Assembly: GCA_903917505.1 (NCBI GenBank)
Contig: CAIXAY010000042.1
Coordinates: forward strand, 1 to 7,180
Direction of reading: 5' to 3'
Length of the DNA stretch: 7,180 bases
Origin: an uncultured beta proteobacterium
Lineage (GTDB): Bacteria; Pseudomonadota; Gammaproteobacteria; Burkholderiales; Rhodocyclaceae
Positions 1-6,001 of the stretch are shown in pieces. The stretch's first letter is position 1, and every line of letters starts with the position of its first letter. The position numbers and the translations under genes are program-made. Under the pieces are notes generated by a model that saw only the letters and a program-made list of their open reading frames with translations, was not told where the DNA came from and did no database searches.

Positions 1-645
1 ACCGGCGTCTATCACGTAACCTCCAGCCTGTCGCCGCAGAAGATCGGCGACTTCTACGGCAGCGGCGCTTTTCCGATCAATTATCCGAACGAGTGGGACA
101 AGCGCCAGGGGCGCAAGGGCCACGGCATCTGGCTGCACGGCACGCCGTCGGACACTTTCTCGCGGCCGCCGAAAGCTTCCGACGGTTGCGTCGTCCTGTC
201 CAATGTGGACCTCGACGCGCTGGCCAAGAACCTGCAGATCGGCCTGACGCCGGTGATCATCAGCAACTCGATCGAGTGGCTCTCCTTCGACGACTGGCAG
301 AACGAGCGCGGCGCGCTCAACAAGAAGATCGAGGAGTGGCGCGCCGACTGGGAAAGCCGCGACGTCAACCGCTACCTGAAGAACTACTCGAAGAAATTCC
401 AGACCAAGGACCAGAACCTTGAGCAATACGCGCAGCAAAAGCGCCAGGTCAACGCCGGCAAGGAATGGATCAAGGTCAAGCTGTCGAACCTGTCGATGTT
501 CCGCAACCCCGGCAAGGAAGAGCTGGTCGTCGTCACCTTCGAGCAGGACTACCAGAGCAACAACCTCTCCAACCAGATGAAGAAGCGCCAGTACTGGATC
601 CGCGAGGACGGGAACTGGAAAATCGTTTTTGAAGGAGCCGCCTGA
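1..645 (+). CDS. L,D-transpeptidase (YkuD domain) with Cds6-like C-terminal domain, 5' end missing
   Basis: The frame is open from the first base to the TGA at 643-645, giving 214 visible residues; the N-terminus and any signal peptide lie outside the window. Visible residues 1-80 look like the end of a YkuD L,D-transpeptidase catalytic domain: a [10 protein letters not shown] block with His46, then SDGCVV with the presumed nucleophile Cys63. Spacing of the His to the SxGC block fits the family. Such enzymes make 3-3 cross-links in peptidoglycan or attach proteins to it, in the periplasm. The usual SHGC is SDGC here. Residues about 107-214 form a second domain with a charged helix ([11 protein letters not shown]) and an ending [14 protein letters not shown], which is typical of the NTF2/SnoaL-like Cds6 C-terminal domain attached to some L,D-transpeptidases. 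The stop codon overlaps the ppiA start by one base, so the two are probably co-translated. The family call is firm; the exact substrate is not known. Confidence 0.85.
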   Translation, partial: TGVYHVTSSLSPQKIGDFYGSGAFPINYPNEWDKRQGRKGHGIWLHGTPSDTFSRPPKASDGCVVLSNVDLDALAKNLQIGLTPVIISNSIEWLSFDDWQNERGALNKKIEEWRADWESRDVNRYLKNYSKKFQTKDQNLEQYAQQKRQVNAGKEWIKVKLSNLSMFRNPGKEELVVVTFEQDYQSNNLSNQMKKRQYWIREDGNWKIVFEGAA

Positions 646-1217
646 TGCTGAAAAAACTATCGCTGTTGAGTGCCGCCCTGATGCTCTCGCTCGTTTCGTT
701 CGTTTCGCTCGCCGCCCCCAGCGTCGAGATGCAGACGAGCGCCGGGACCATCGTCATCGAACTCGACGCCGCCAAGGCGCCGAAAACGGTCGAGAACTTC
801 CTGAAATATGCAAAGGACGGTTTCTACGACGGCACGATATTTCATCGCGTCATCGACGGCTTCATGATCCAGGGCGGCGGTTTTGCCAAGGACATGTCCG
901 AGAAGAACACCGCAGCCCCCATCGTCAATGAATCGAAGGACAGCGGCAAGAACCAGCGCGGAACGATCGCCATGGCGCGCCGCGGGGATCCCAACTCGGC
1001 GACCGCCCAGTTCTTCATCAACCTCGTCGACAATTCCAGCCAGCTCGACTACCCGAAGAACGGCGGCGGCTATGCCGTCTTCGGCAAGGTCACCCAAGGC
1101 ATGGACGTCGTCGACAAGATCGCCAAGGTGGCGACCGGCAACCGCGGGCCGTTCCAGAACGTGCCGGTCGAGCCGATCGTCATTCAATCCGTCAAAGTCG
1201 TCCCGGACAAGAAATAA
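645..1217 (+). CDS. ppiA: Periplasmic peptidyl-prolyl cis-trans isomerase, cyclophilin type
   Basis: This 190-residue protein catalyses cis-trans isomerisation of Xaa-Pro bonds. Residues 1-24 are a Sec-type signal peptide (KK, then a Leu/Val/Ser-rich core, ending SLAA before PSVEM), so the mature enzyme should be periplasmic. The cyclophilin signature [13 protein letters not shown] spans 66-78 and includes the catalytic Arg68, with Phe73 and Gln76. It is followed by [18 protein letters not shown] (110-126), with the substrate-pocket Phe124, and by YAVFGKV near 143. The length equals that of E. coli PpiA. The ATG is fixed by a strong ribosome binding site, GAAGGAG at 631-637, seven bases upstream, and it overlaps the stop of the transpeptidase gene (TGATG). 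ppiB follows nine bases after the stop. The periplasmic location fits the neighbouring cell-wall enzyme; a direct folding role for that enzyme is only inference. Confidence 0.93.
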   Translation: MLKKLSLLSAALMLSLVSFVSLAAPSVEMQTSAGTIVIELDAAKAPKTVENFLKYAKDGFYDGTIFHRVIDGFMIQGGGFAKDMSEKNTAAPIVNESKDSGKNQRGTIAMARRGDPNSATAQFFINLVDNSSQLDYPKNGGGYAVFGKVTQGMDVVDKIAKVATGNRGPFQNVPVEPIVIQSVKVVPDKK

Positions 1218-1226
1218 GGAAAATTT

Positions 1227-1718
1227 ATGATCAAGCTGCACACCAATTTCGGCGTCATCGCCATCGAACTCGACGCTGAAAAAGCGCCGCTGTCGGCCGC
1301 CAATTTCCTCGCCTACGCGCAAGCTGGCCATTATGACAATACGATTTTCCACCGGGTCATCCCCGGCTTCATGATCCAGGGTGGCGGCTTCGAACCGGGA
1401 ATGAAGCAGAAGCCGTGCAAGGACCCGATTAAGAACGAAGCCGACAACGGCCTCAAGAACGACGCCTACACGCTGGCCATGGCGCGCACCTCCGACCCGC
1501 ACTCGGCGACCGCCCAGTTCTTCATCAACATTGCCGACAACGGCTTCCTCAACTACAAGGCGCCGACCGGCAACGGCTGGGGTTACTGCGTCTTCGGCAA
1601 GGTCGTCGAAGGCAGCGAGGTGGTCGATAAGATCAAGGACGTCAAGACCGGCAACGCCGGCGGCCATCAGGACGTGCCGAAGGAAGATGTCATCATCGAG
1701 CGCGCCGAAGTCTGCTGA
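1227..1718 (+). CDS. ppiB: Cytoplasmic peptidyl-prolyl cis-trans isomerase B
   Basis: This 163-residue cyclophilin has no signal peptide and starts directly with the first beta strand (MIKLHTNFG), so it should be cytoplasmic. It closely resembles E. coli Ppi[21 protein letters not shown] at 41-60 carries Arg43, Phe48 and Gln51, followed by [28 protein letters not shown] (Phe99) and [13 protein letters not shown] with Trp118. The ending [12 protein letters not shown] is also characteristic. The start ATG is preceded by AAGGAAA at 1216-1222, which overlaps the ppiA stop, so it is probably translated from the same mRNA. It shares a 29-base identical stretch with ppiA. lpxH starts 23 bases after its stop. 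The family call and cellular location are secure; specific client proteins cannot be read from the sequence. Confidence 0.95.
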   Translation: MIKLHTNFGVIAIELDAEKAPLSAANFLAYAQAGHYDNTIFHRVIPGFMIQGGGFEPGMKQKPCKDPIKNEADNGLKNDAYTLAMARTSDPHSATAQFFINIADNGFLNYKAPTGNGWGYCVFGKVVEGSEVVDKIKDVKTGNAGGHQDVPKEDVIIERAEVC

Positions 1719-1741
1719 ATCCTGCGGCAGTCTGAAATCCC

Positions 1742-2473
1742 GTGATCCATTTCATTTCAGACCTGCATCTGGCGCCGCAAACCCCCGGCGCCGCCCGCAT
1801 CTTTCTCGATTTCATCGGCGGCCGCGCGCGTGCGGCCGAGCAACTCTTCATCCTCGGCGACCTGTTTGAAGCCTGGCCCGGCGACGATTGCATGGACGAT
1901 CCGGGCGACGATTTCACGCGCCGCATCGTCGCCGCGCTGCGCGCCCTGAGCGATTCCGGCGTCGGCCTCGCGGTCATGCACGGCAACCGCGATTTCCTGC
2001 TCGGCGAAGCATTCGCCGCGCGCAGCGGCGCCAGGCTGCTGCCGGATCCGCATGTGCTGTCGCTGCCCGCATGGCAATTCACGCTCTCGCACGGCGACCT
2101 GCTGTGCACCGACGACAAGGACTACCAGGCCTTTCGCGCCGAGGTTCGCCAGCCGGCCTGGCGCCAGGCCTTTCTGAGCAAGCCGCTGGTCGAGCGCAAG
2201 GCGATCGCCGCCGCGCTGCGCGCGCAGAGCGAGCGGGCCAAGCAGGAGAAGCGGCAAGAGTTGATGGACGTCAACGCCGCCGCTGCCGACGACTTCCTGC
2301 GCAGCCACGGTTATGCCACGCTGATCCACGGCCACACGCACCGCCCGGCGACGCACCGCCACCTCGTCGACGGCATCGACGTCGAGCGCTGGGTGCTCTC
2401 CGACTGGAGCGAGGAACGCGGCGAATCGCTGTGCTGGGACGGGCAGCAACTGCGGCGCGAGGCGCTGCGCTGA
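1742..2473 (+). CDS. lpxH: UDP-2,3-diacylglucosamine diphosphatase (pyrophosphatase), lipid A synthesis
   Basis: LpxH hydrolyses UDP-2,3-diacylglucosamine to lipid X and UMP, the fourth step of lipid A synthesis, on the inner face of the cytoplasmic membrane. The 243 residues carry the calcineurin-like metallophosphatase motifs in order: FISDLHL (Asp7, His9), [12 protein letters not shown] (Asp40), HGNRDFLLG (Asn82, Arg83), [10 protein letters not shown] (His117) and [10 protein letters not shown] (His196, His198). These match the metal ligands known for LpxH, and DLFEAW.GDD together with [14 protein letters not shown] are specific to LpxH rather than other phosphatases. The start is GTG at 1742: an in-frame TGA at 1733-1735 excludes any earlier start, and the N-terminus lines up with E. 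coli LpxH. No good ribosome binding site precedes it; GGCAG at 1726-1730 is the best match, so translation may be weak or coupled to ppiB. nadC follows after 34 bases. Confidence 0.95.
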   Translation: MIHFISDLHLAPQTPGAARIFLDFIGGRARAAEQLFILGDLFEAWPGDDCMDDPGDDFTRRIVAALRALSDSGVGLAVMHGNRDFLLGEAFAARSGARLLPDPHVLSLPAWQFTLSHGDLLCTDDKDYQAFRAEVRQPAWRQAFLSKPLVERKAIAAALRAQSERAKQEKRQELMDVNAAAADDFLRSHGYATLIHGHTHRPATHRHLVDGIDVERWVLSDWSEERGESLCWDGQQLRREALR

Positions 2474-2507
2474 GCGAAGTTCTCAACAACCACTCTGGTA
2501 CGCCTTC

Positions 2508-3383
2508 ATGAACCCAAATTCCACAAGCGCATCGCCCAACCCGCTCGCCGCCGAAATCGAGCGCAATGTCGCTGTCGCGCTCGCCGAGGACGTCGGCAGC
2601 GGCGACCTCACGGCGCAACTCGTGCCGAGCGACCGCATCGCCCGCGCCACGGTGATCTCGCGCCAGGCTGCGGTGCTCTGCGGGAAGGCGTGGTTCGCTC
2701 GCTGCTTCGCCAGCCTCGAGCCCGCCATTGCGCTCAACTGGAAAGCCGCCGACGGCGAACGCGTCGCGCCGGATCAGGTCCTCTGCGAAATCACCGGCCC
2801 GGCGCGCGCCCTGCTCACCGGCGAGCGCACCGCGCTCAATTTCCTGCAAATGCTCTCGGGCGTGGCGACCAAGACCCGGCAGTACGCCGACGCCGTCGCC
2901 GGAACCCGGGCGCAGATCGTCGATACGCGCAAGACCCTGCCGGGGCTGCGCCTGGCGCAAAAATACGCGGTCAGCTGCGGCGGCGGCGGCAACCACCGCC
3001 TCGGCCTCTATGACGCGATCCTGATCAAGGAAAACCACATCGTCGCGGCCGGCGGCATCGCCGCCGCGATGGCCGCGGCGCAAGCAGTGGCCGGCGCTGC
3101 CGGGGGCTGGTGCAGCTTCATCCAGGTCGAGGTCGAAAGCCTTGATGAATTGCGGCAGGCGCTCGCCGCCGGCGCGAAAATGATCCTGCTCGACAACATG
3201 AGCCTGGCGCAGATGCGCGAAGCCGTGCAACTGACCGCCGGGCGCGCCAGCCTCGAAGCCTCGGGCAACGTCACGCTCGACACGGTGCGCGGCATCGCCG
3301 AAACCGGCGTCGACCGCATCTCGGTCGGCGCCCTGACCAAGGACGTGCGCGCGCTCGACCTGTCGATGCGCCTGCAGGATTGA
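2508..3383 (+). CDS. nadC: Nicotinate-nucleotide pyrophosphorylase (quinolinate phosphoribosyltransferase, decarboxylating)
   Basis: NadC converts quinolinate and PRPP to nicotinate mononucleotide, CO2 and pyrophosphate in de novo NAD synthesis, in the cytoplasm. The 291-residue length is normal for the family. Recognisable segments are [14 protein letters not shown] (27-40), the GERTALN block with Glu106-Arg107, [10 protein letters not shown] (139-148), the [14 protein letters not shown] block with His163-Arg164, LIKENH with Lys174, EVE around 208-210, LLDN with Asp229, EASGN (250-254) and ISVGALT (271-277). Together these supply the usual quinolinate and phosphoribosyl-binding residues, so the enzyme should be active. 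The ATG at 2508 has only a weak upstream GGTA. Residues 1-12 are a Ser/Asn/Pro-rich tail before the conserved helix, so a slightly later start cannot be excluded, although no Met lies nearby. nadA and nadB are not in the window. Confidence 0.95.
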   Translation: MNPNSTSASPNPLAAEIERNVAVALAEDVGSGDLTAQLVPSDRIARATVISRQAAVLCGKAWFARCFASLEPAIALNWKAADGERVAPDQVLCEITGPARALLTGERTALNFLQMLSGVATKTRQYADAVAGTRAQIVDTRKTLPGLRLAQKYAVSCGGGGNHRLGLYDAILIKENHIVAAGGIAAAMAAAQAVAGAAGGWCSFIQVEVESLDELRQALAAGAKMILLDNMSLAQMREAVQLTAGRASLEASGNVTLDTVRGIAETGVDRISVGALTKDVRALDLSMRLQD

Positions 3384-3402
3384 GCGACCGCGGAAAAATC
3401 AG

Positions 3403-3431
3403 TCGTCGGCCGAAAATGATATCGCTATAAT
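3403..3431 (+). promoter_or_regulatory. Candidate sigma-70 promoter for the small membrane protein gene
   Basis: A perfect -10 box TATAAT lies at 3426-3431. Seventeen bases upstream is TCGTCG (3403-3408), which matches the -35 consensus at three of six positions. The box is in the gap after nadC in otherwise GC-rich DNA, and it points at the 45-codon gene. The predicted transcript would start near 3438 with a leader of about 42 bases. The -10 match is seen directly; activity is inferred. Confidence 0.55.
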
Positions 3432-3469
3432 AGGAGCCACAAGAAGGCCGCCGGCCGCACGACAAGGGA

Positions 3470-3474
3470 AAGGA
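3470..3474 (+). promoter_or_regulatory. Ribosome binding site AAGGA deciding the start of the small gene
   Basis: AAGGA, within the longer purine run GGAAAGGA at 3467-3474, sits five bases before the ATG at 3480. No other ATG, GTG or TTG start lies in frame between this ATG and the in-frame TGA at 3417-3419, so this site defines the start. Confidence 0.7.
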
Positions 3475-3479
3475 CAGTC

Positions 3480-3617
3480 ATGCTATTCGCGCTGTTTTAT
3501 GTGATCGCCATTACGCTGCTGATCCTGCATTTCACCGGTTACCTGGCGCGGCACAATCTCGAATGGCTGGTCCTGCTGCTCGCCGCAGCCGTTTTCCCCG
3601 CCGTCATCTACCTCTGA
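3480..3617 (+). CDS. Small two-helix membrane protein, 45 residues, function unknown
   Basis: An ATG at 3480 opens a frame of 45 codons ending in TGA at 3615-3617. The product is almost entirely hydrophobic. Residues 2-17 (LFALFYVIAITLLILH) and about 29-45 (WLVLLLAAAVFPAVIYL) look like two membrane segments joined by a short polar turn, GYLARHNLE. It has no acidic or basic tail, so the whole protein would be a membrane hairpin. Support for a real gene is the consensus TATAAT upstream, the well-placed AAGGA, the membrane-like composition and the fit into an otherwise empty gap between nadC and thrC. It converges on thrC with 11 bases between the stop codons. I do not recognise the family and assign no function. 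Possible roles seen in other such proteins include binding to a larger membrane complex or a toxin-like action; nothing here decides between them. Confidence 0.7.
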   Translation: MLFALFYVIAITLLILHFTGYLARHNLEWLVLLLAAAVFPAVIYL

Positions 3618-3620
3618 ACG

Positions 3621-3639
3621 GCAGGCGCTCAAGCGCCGC
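3621..3639. terminator. Weak hairpin at the convergent gene ends
   Basis: GGCGC (3624-3628) and GCGCC (3633-3637) form a five-base stem around the loop TCAA, and a bulged extension GC/GC adds two pairs. It lies just after the small gene's stop and includes the thrC stop codon. Neither strand has a run of T after it, so it is a poor intrinsic terminator. It may still mark where the two converging transcripts end. Confidence 0.25.
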
Positions 3640-5077
3640 TGTCAACTTCGCGCCGGATGAACTGCTTCACCGCATCGGCATCGATGTCCATCACCTCGAC
3701 CCGTTGCGGCAGGCTTTCGATTCCCTGCATGGCTGCCGGCCGCTCGGGCTGACGCCCGAGCGCTTCGACGATCGTTTCCTCGAACTTGGCCGGCATGGCG
3801 GTCTCGAGCACGACCATGGTCTCACCCGGCAGGCGCTTTTCGGCCGCCACCTTGAGGCCGTCGGCGGTGTGCGTATCGACGATCACCCCATGGCGCTCGT
3901 AGACCGCGCGTATCGTCGCCAGGCGATCGGCGTGGAGGCTCTTGCCGGAGACGAAGCCGAACTGCGGCAGCGCCGCGAAGTACGGCGTCGCAGCGATATC
4001 GAAACTGCCGCCGGCGTCGACCCTGGCCCATAGCGCGCGAATCACTTGCGGATCGCGGCCGACCAGGTCGAAGACGAAACGCTCGAAGTTCGACGCTTTC
4101 GAGATGTCCATCGACGGGCTCGAGGTCGCGTGCGTTTCGGCCGAGCCGCGCGGACGGTAGAGGCCGGCGCGGAAAAACTCGTCGAGCACGTCGTTCTCGT
4201 TGGTCGCCATGATCAGCCGGCTGACCGGCAGACCCATCATGCGCGCGATATGGCCGGCGCAGATGTTGCCGAAGTTGCCCGAAGGCACGGCGAAGGCGAT
4301 GCGCTCGTCGTTCGATTGCGTCGCTGCGAAGTAGCCCTTGAAGTAATAAACGACCTGCGCCGCGACCCGCGCCCAGTTGATCGAATTGACCGCGCCGAGC
4401 TTGTAGCGCGCCTTGAAGGCGTGATCGTTGAACACCGCCTTGACGATGTCCTGCGCGTCGTCGAACATGCCGCGCACCGCGATGTTGAAGATGTTCGCGT
4501 CCTGCAGCGAATACATCTGCGCGCGCTGGAAGGCGCTCATGCGGCCGTGCGGCGAGAGCATGACGACGCGCAGGCCGCGCTTGCCGCGCATCGCGTATTC
4601 GGCGGCCGAGCCGGTGTCGCCCGAGGTGGCGCCGAGAATGTTGATCTGCGCGCCCTGCTTGGCCAGCACGTACTCGAACAGGTTGCCGAGCAGCTGCATG
4701 GCCATGTCCTTGAAGGCCAGCGTCGGCCCGTTTGACAGTTCGAGCAGCGCGAGGCCGGGTTCGAGCCAGCGCAGCGGCGTGATGTCGCGCGCGTCGCCGC
4801 CGGCGCGGCCGTTGCAATAGACCTCGGCGGTGTAGGTCTTGTCGACCAGGGCCTTCAGATCGGCGGGCGGAATATCGTCGATGAATTTCGACAGGACGGC
4901 GAAGGCCAGATCGGCGTACGACATCCCGCGCCACGCATCGAGCTCGGCGCGCGTGAGCTGCGGATAAGCCTCCGGCAGATAAAGGCCGCCGTCGGGAGCC
5001 AGGCCGCCGAGCAGAATTTCGGTGAAGGTCTTGCGCGGCGAATTCTGTGCGTCGCCGCGCGTCGAGATGTAATGCAT
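3629..5077 (-). CDS. thrC: Threonine synthase, class II (long form)
   Basis: ThrC converts O-phosphohomoserine to threonine with pyridoxal phosphate, the last step of threonine synthesis, in the cytoplasm. The 482 residues fit the long class shared by fungi and many proteobacteria. The N-terminal MHYISTRG and LAPDGGLYLP (27-35) are typical. The cofactor lysine is Lys123 in ELSNGPTLAFKDMAMQ, followed by the phosphate-binding ILGATSGDTGSAAE (147-160). Further family blocks are NSINWARVAAQVVYYF (231-246), VPSGNFGNICAG (264-275), ATNENDVL (291-298) and SPSMDISKASNFER (320-333). All catalytic blocks are present. The ATG at 5077 gives the usual family N-terminus, but no clear ribosome binding site precedes it; a small stem-loop lies in the leader instead. 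It is the last gene of the - strand run and lies 98 bases after the GGDEF gene. Confidence 0.96.
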   Translation of the reverse strand: MHYISTRGDAQNSPRKTFTEILLGGLAPDGGLYLPEAYPQLTRAELDAWRGMSYADLAFAVLSKFIDDIPPADLKALVDKTYTAEVYCNGRAGGDARDITPLRWLEPGLALLELSNGPTLAFKDMAMQLLGNLFEYVLAKQGAQINILGATSGDTGSAAEYAMRGKRGLRVVMLSPHGRMSAFQRAQMYSLQDANIFNIAVRGMFDDAQDIVKAVFNDHAFKARYKLGAVNSINWARVAAQVVYYFKGYFAATQSNDERIAFAVPSGNFGNICAGHIARMMGLPVSRLIMATNENDVLDEFFRAGLYRPRGSAETHATSSPSMDISKASNFERFVFDLVGRDPQVIRALWARVDAGGSFDIAATPYFAALPQFGFVSGKSLHADRLATIRAVYERHGVIVDTHTADGLKVAAEKRLPGETMVVLETAMPAKFEETIVEALGRQPERPAAMQGIESLPQRVEVMDIDADAVKQFIRREVDSGA

Positions 5078-5094
5078 AGTGATGGCTTGGGTTG

Positions 5095-5110
5095 CTTGCG
5101 AGGACGCAAG
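5095..5110 (-). promoter_or_regulatory. Stem-loop (perfect inverted repeat) in the thrC leader
   Basis: CTTGCG and CGCAAG form a perfect six-base stem around a four-base loop. The repeat ends 17 bases before the thrC ATG, where no Shine-Dalgarno sequence is evident. It could be an RNA structure affecting translation or a protein-binding dyad. The repeat is seen directly; any role is inferred. Confidence 0.3.
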
Positions 5111-5123
5111 TTTAACATGCGCT

Positions 5124-5145
5124 CCCGCAGCACGCCGCGTGCGGG
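5124..5145 (-). terminator. GC-rich hairpin between the GGDEF gene and thrC
   Basis: CCCGCA and TGCGGG form a six-base stem around a ten-base loop that itself contains a GCACGC-type repeat. It lies about 30 bases past the GGDEF stop. No T run follows on either strand, so it may slow or partly end transcription, or protect the mRNA end, rather than act as a strong terminator. Confidence 0.25.
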
Positions 5146-5175
5146 ATCAGGCGCGGAACGACATAGCGCTGAAAC

Positions 5176-5904
5176 TCAGCAGGTGACGATGCAATTCTTG
5201 CCGGCGCGCTTGGCCGCGTAGGTCGCCGCATCGGCGCGCCGGATCGCCTCGTCCAGCGATTCATCGGCGCCCTTGACGACGACGCCGGCACTGAAGGTCA
5301 TGGCGCAATCTGTTCCCGGGATGGCCTGTGCCGAGAATGCGCGCAGGAAGCGGGAAAGCACTGCCGCCGCATCTTCAAGCCCGGTATTCGGGAGCAGCAG
5401 GACAAATTCTTCGCCGCCGAACCGGCACAGCACATCGGACGGCCGCATCGCCTTGTGCAGCACCTCGACGAGGCGCACCAGCGCCTGGTCGCCGGCCTGA
5501 TGCCCGAGCGTGTCGTTCAGGCGCTTGAAATCATCGAGATCGATGTGCGCCAGGGCGACCCGGCCCGCGCTGCGGCGCAGGCGCGCCAACTCGCGCTGGC
5601 TGGCGGCGGCAAAGCCGCGGCGATTCAGGGCGCCGGTCAAGGGATCGGTACTCGCCGCTGCGTGCGCTTCGAGCAGGGCATTCTCGAGTTCCGCGATGCG
5701 CAGTTCCGCTGCCTGCAACTCGAGCAGGCCGGCGGCGCGGATCACGGCCTGCGGCAGACCGACAAGAGTTGTCGCCGCTCCACCCGGATGCGGCTTGCCG
5801 ACCGCGCAGGACGTCACCGCGGCCAGCGCCAGGCGACGATGCAGCCGGCGCGACAGCGGCCGGTTCGACTGGACTGATTGCGGGTCATTGCGGTTCATTG
5901 CCAT
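5176..5904 (-). CDS. GGDEF-domain diguanylate cyclase
   Basis: The 242-residue protein carries a complete C-terminal GGDEF domain, about 84-242, which joins two GTP into the second messenger c-di-GMP. Visible features are STDPLTGALNRRGF (85-98), HIDLDDFKRLNDTLGH (120-135) with metal-binding Asp122, and the active-site GGEEF at 163-167. The inhibitory RxxD site, RPSD at 154-157, lies five residues before it, so product feedback is likely. Residues 58-84 (LLELQAAELRIAELENALLEAHAAA) are a short coiled coil that would drive dimerisation. The first 57 residues are basic and low in recognisable structure; I see no known sensor domain and no convincing membrane helix. Two starts are possible, ATG at 5904 or at 5898, four and ten bases after GGAG (5909-5912). 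The gene lies between the lipoprotein gene and thrC, all on the same strand. Confidence 0.9.
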   Translation of the reverse strand: MAMNRNDPQSVQSNRPLSRRLHRRLALAAVTSCAVGKPHPGGAATTLVGLPQAVIRAAGLLELQAAELRIAELENALLEAHAAASTDPLTGALNRRGFAAASQRELARLRRSAGRVALAHIDLDDFKRLNDTLGHQAGDQALVRLVEVLHKAMRPSDVLCRFGGEEFVLLLPNTGLEDAAAVLSRFLRAFSAQAIPGTDCAMTFSAGVVVKGADESLDEAIRRADAATYAAKRAGKNCIVTC

Positions 5905-5955
5905 CCTGCTCCGTCACGCGCACCGCGAAGGCAGCGCTGCTGAGTCTGTTTACGG

Positions 5956-5985
5956 ATGAAACCAGGAAAGCTTGAGCGCGTTCAA
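5956..5985 (-). promoter_or_regulatory. Weak candidate promoter for the GGDEF gene
   Basis: On the - strand TTGAAC (5985-5980) and TTTCAT (5961-5956) are separated by 18 bases. Each matches the sigma-70 consensus at four of six positions. The site lies in the 97-base gap after the lipoprotein gene and overlaps an imperfect palindrome at 5971-5986. Such matches can arise by chance. Confidence 0.2.
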
Positions 5986-5998
5986 GCCGCGAGCGGCT
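5985..5998 (-). terminator. Short hairpin just after the lipoprotein gene
   Basis: AGCCG and CGGCT form a stem around a four-base loop, starting three bases after the TAA of the lipoprotein gene. Only TTGAACG follows on the - strand, so a T run is missing. It could be a weak terminator or an mRNA end structure. Confidence 0.3.
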
Positions 5999-6001
5999 GC
6001 C

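Noticed and set aside
657..1667. Open frame of 336 codons on the - strand opposite ppiA and ppiB
   Set aside because: It runs antisense through both cyclophilin genes, and its Asp/Val/Ala-rich repeats are the reverse image of their conserved motifs. High GC makes such long shadow frames common.
2271..3230. Open frame of 319 codons on the - strand opposite lpxH and nadC
   Set aside because: It covers parts of two well-supported genes on the other strand and shows no recognisable domain.
3563..4033. Open frame on the + strand overlapping the end of the small gene and thrC
   Set aside because: It lies almost entirely antisense to conserved thrC sequence and has no ribosome binding site or domain.
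4046..4735. Open frame of 229 codons on the + strand inside thrC
   Set aside because: It is antisense to catalytic blocks of thrC, and its composition is that of a reversed GC-rich gene.
5111..5118. TTAAAC/TAAACT as a -10 box for thrC
   Set aside because: No acceptable -35 hexamer lies 16-18 bases upstream, and the match is no better than chance.
5078..5175. Threonine attenuator with a leader peptide before thrC
   Set aside because: Short frames in the gap contain no run of Thr or Ile codons, and no hairpin is followed by a T run.
5806..5815. VTSC lipobox-like motif in the GGDEF protein
   Set aside because: The hydrophobic stretch before it is only about six residues after a long polar N-terminus, and lipidation would place the cyclase domain outside the cytoplasm, away from GTP.
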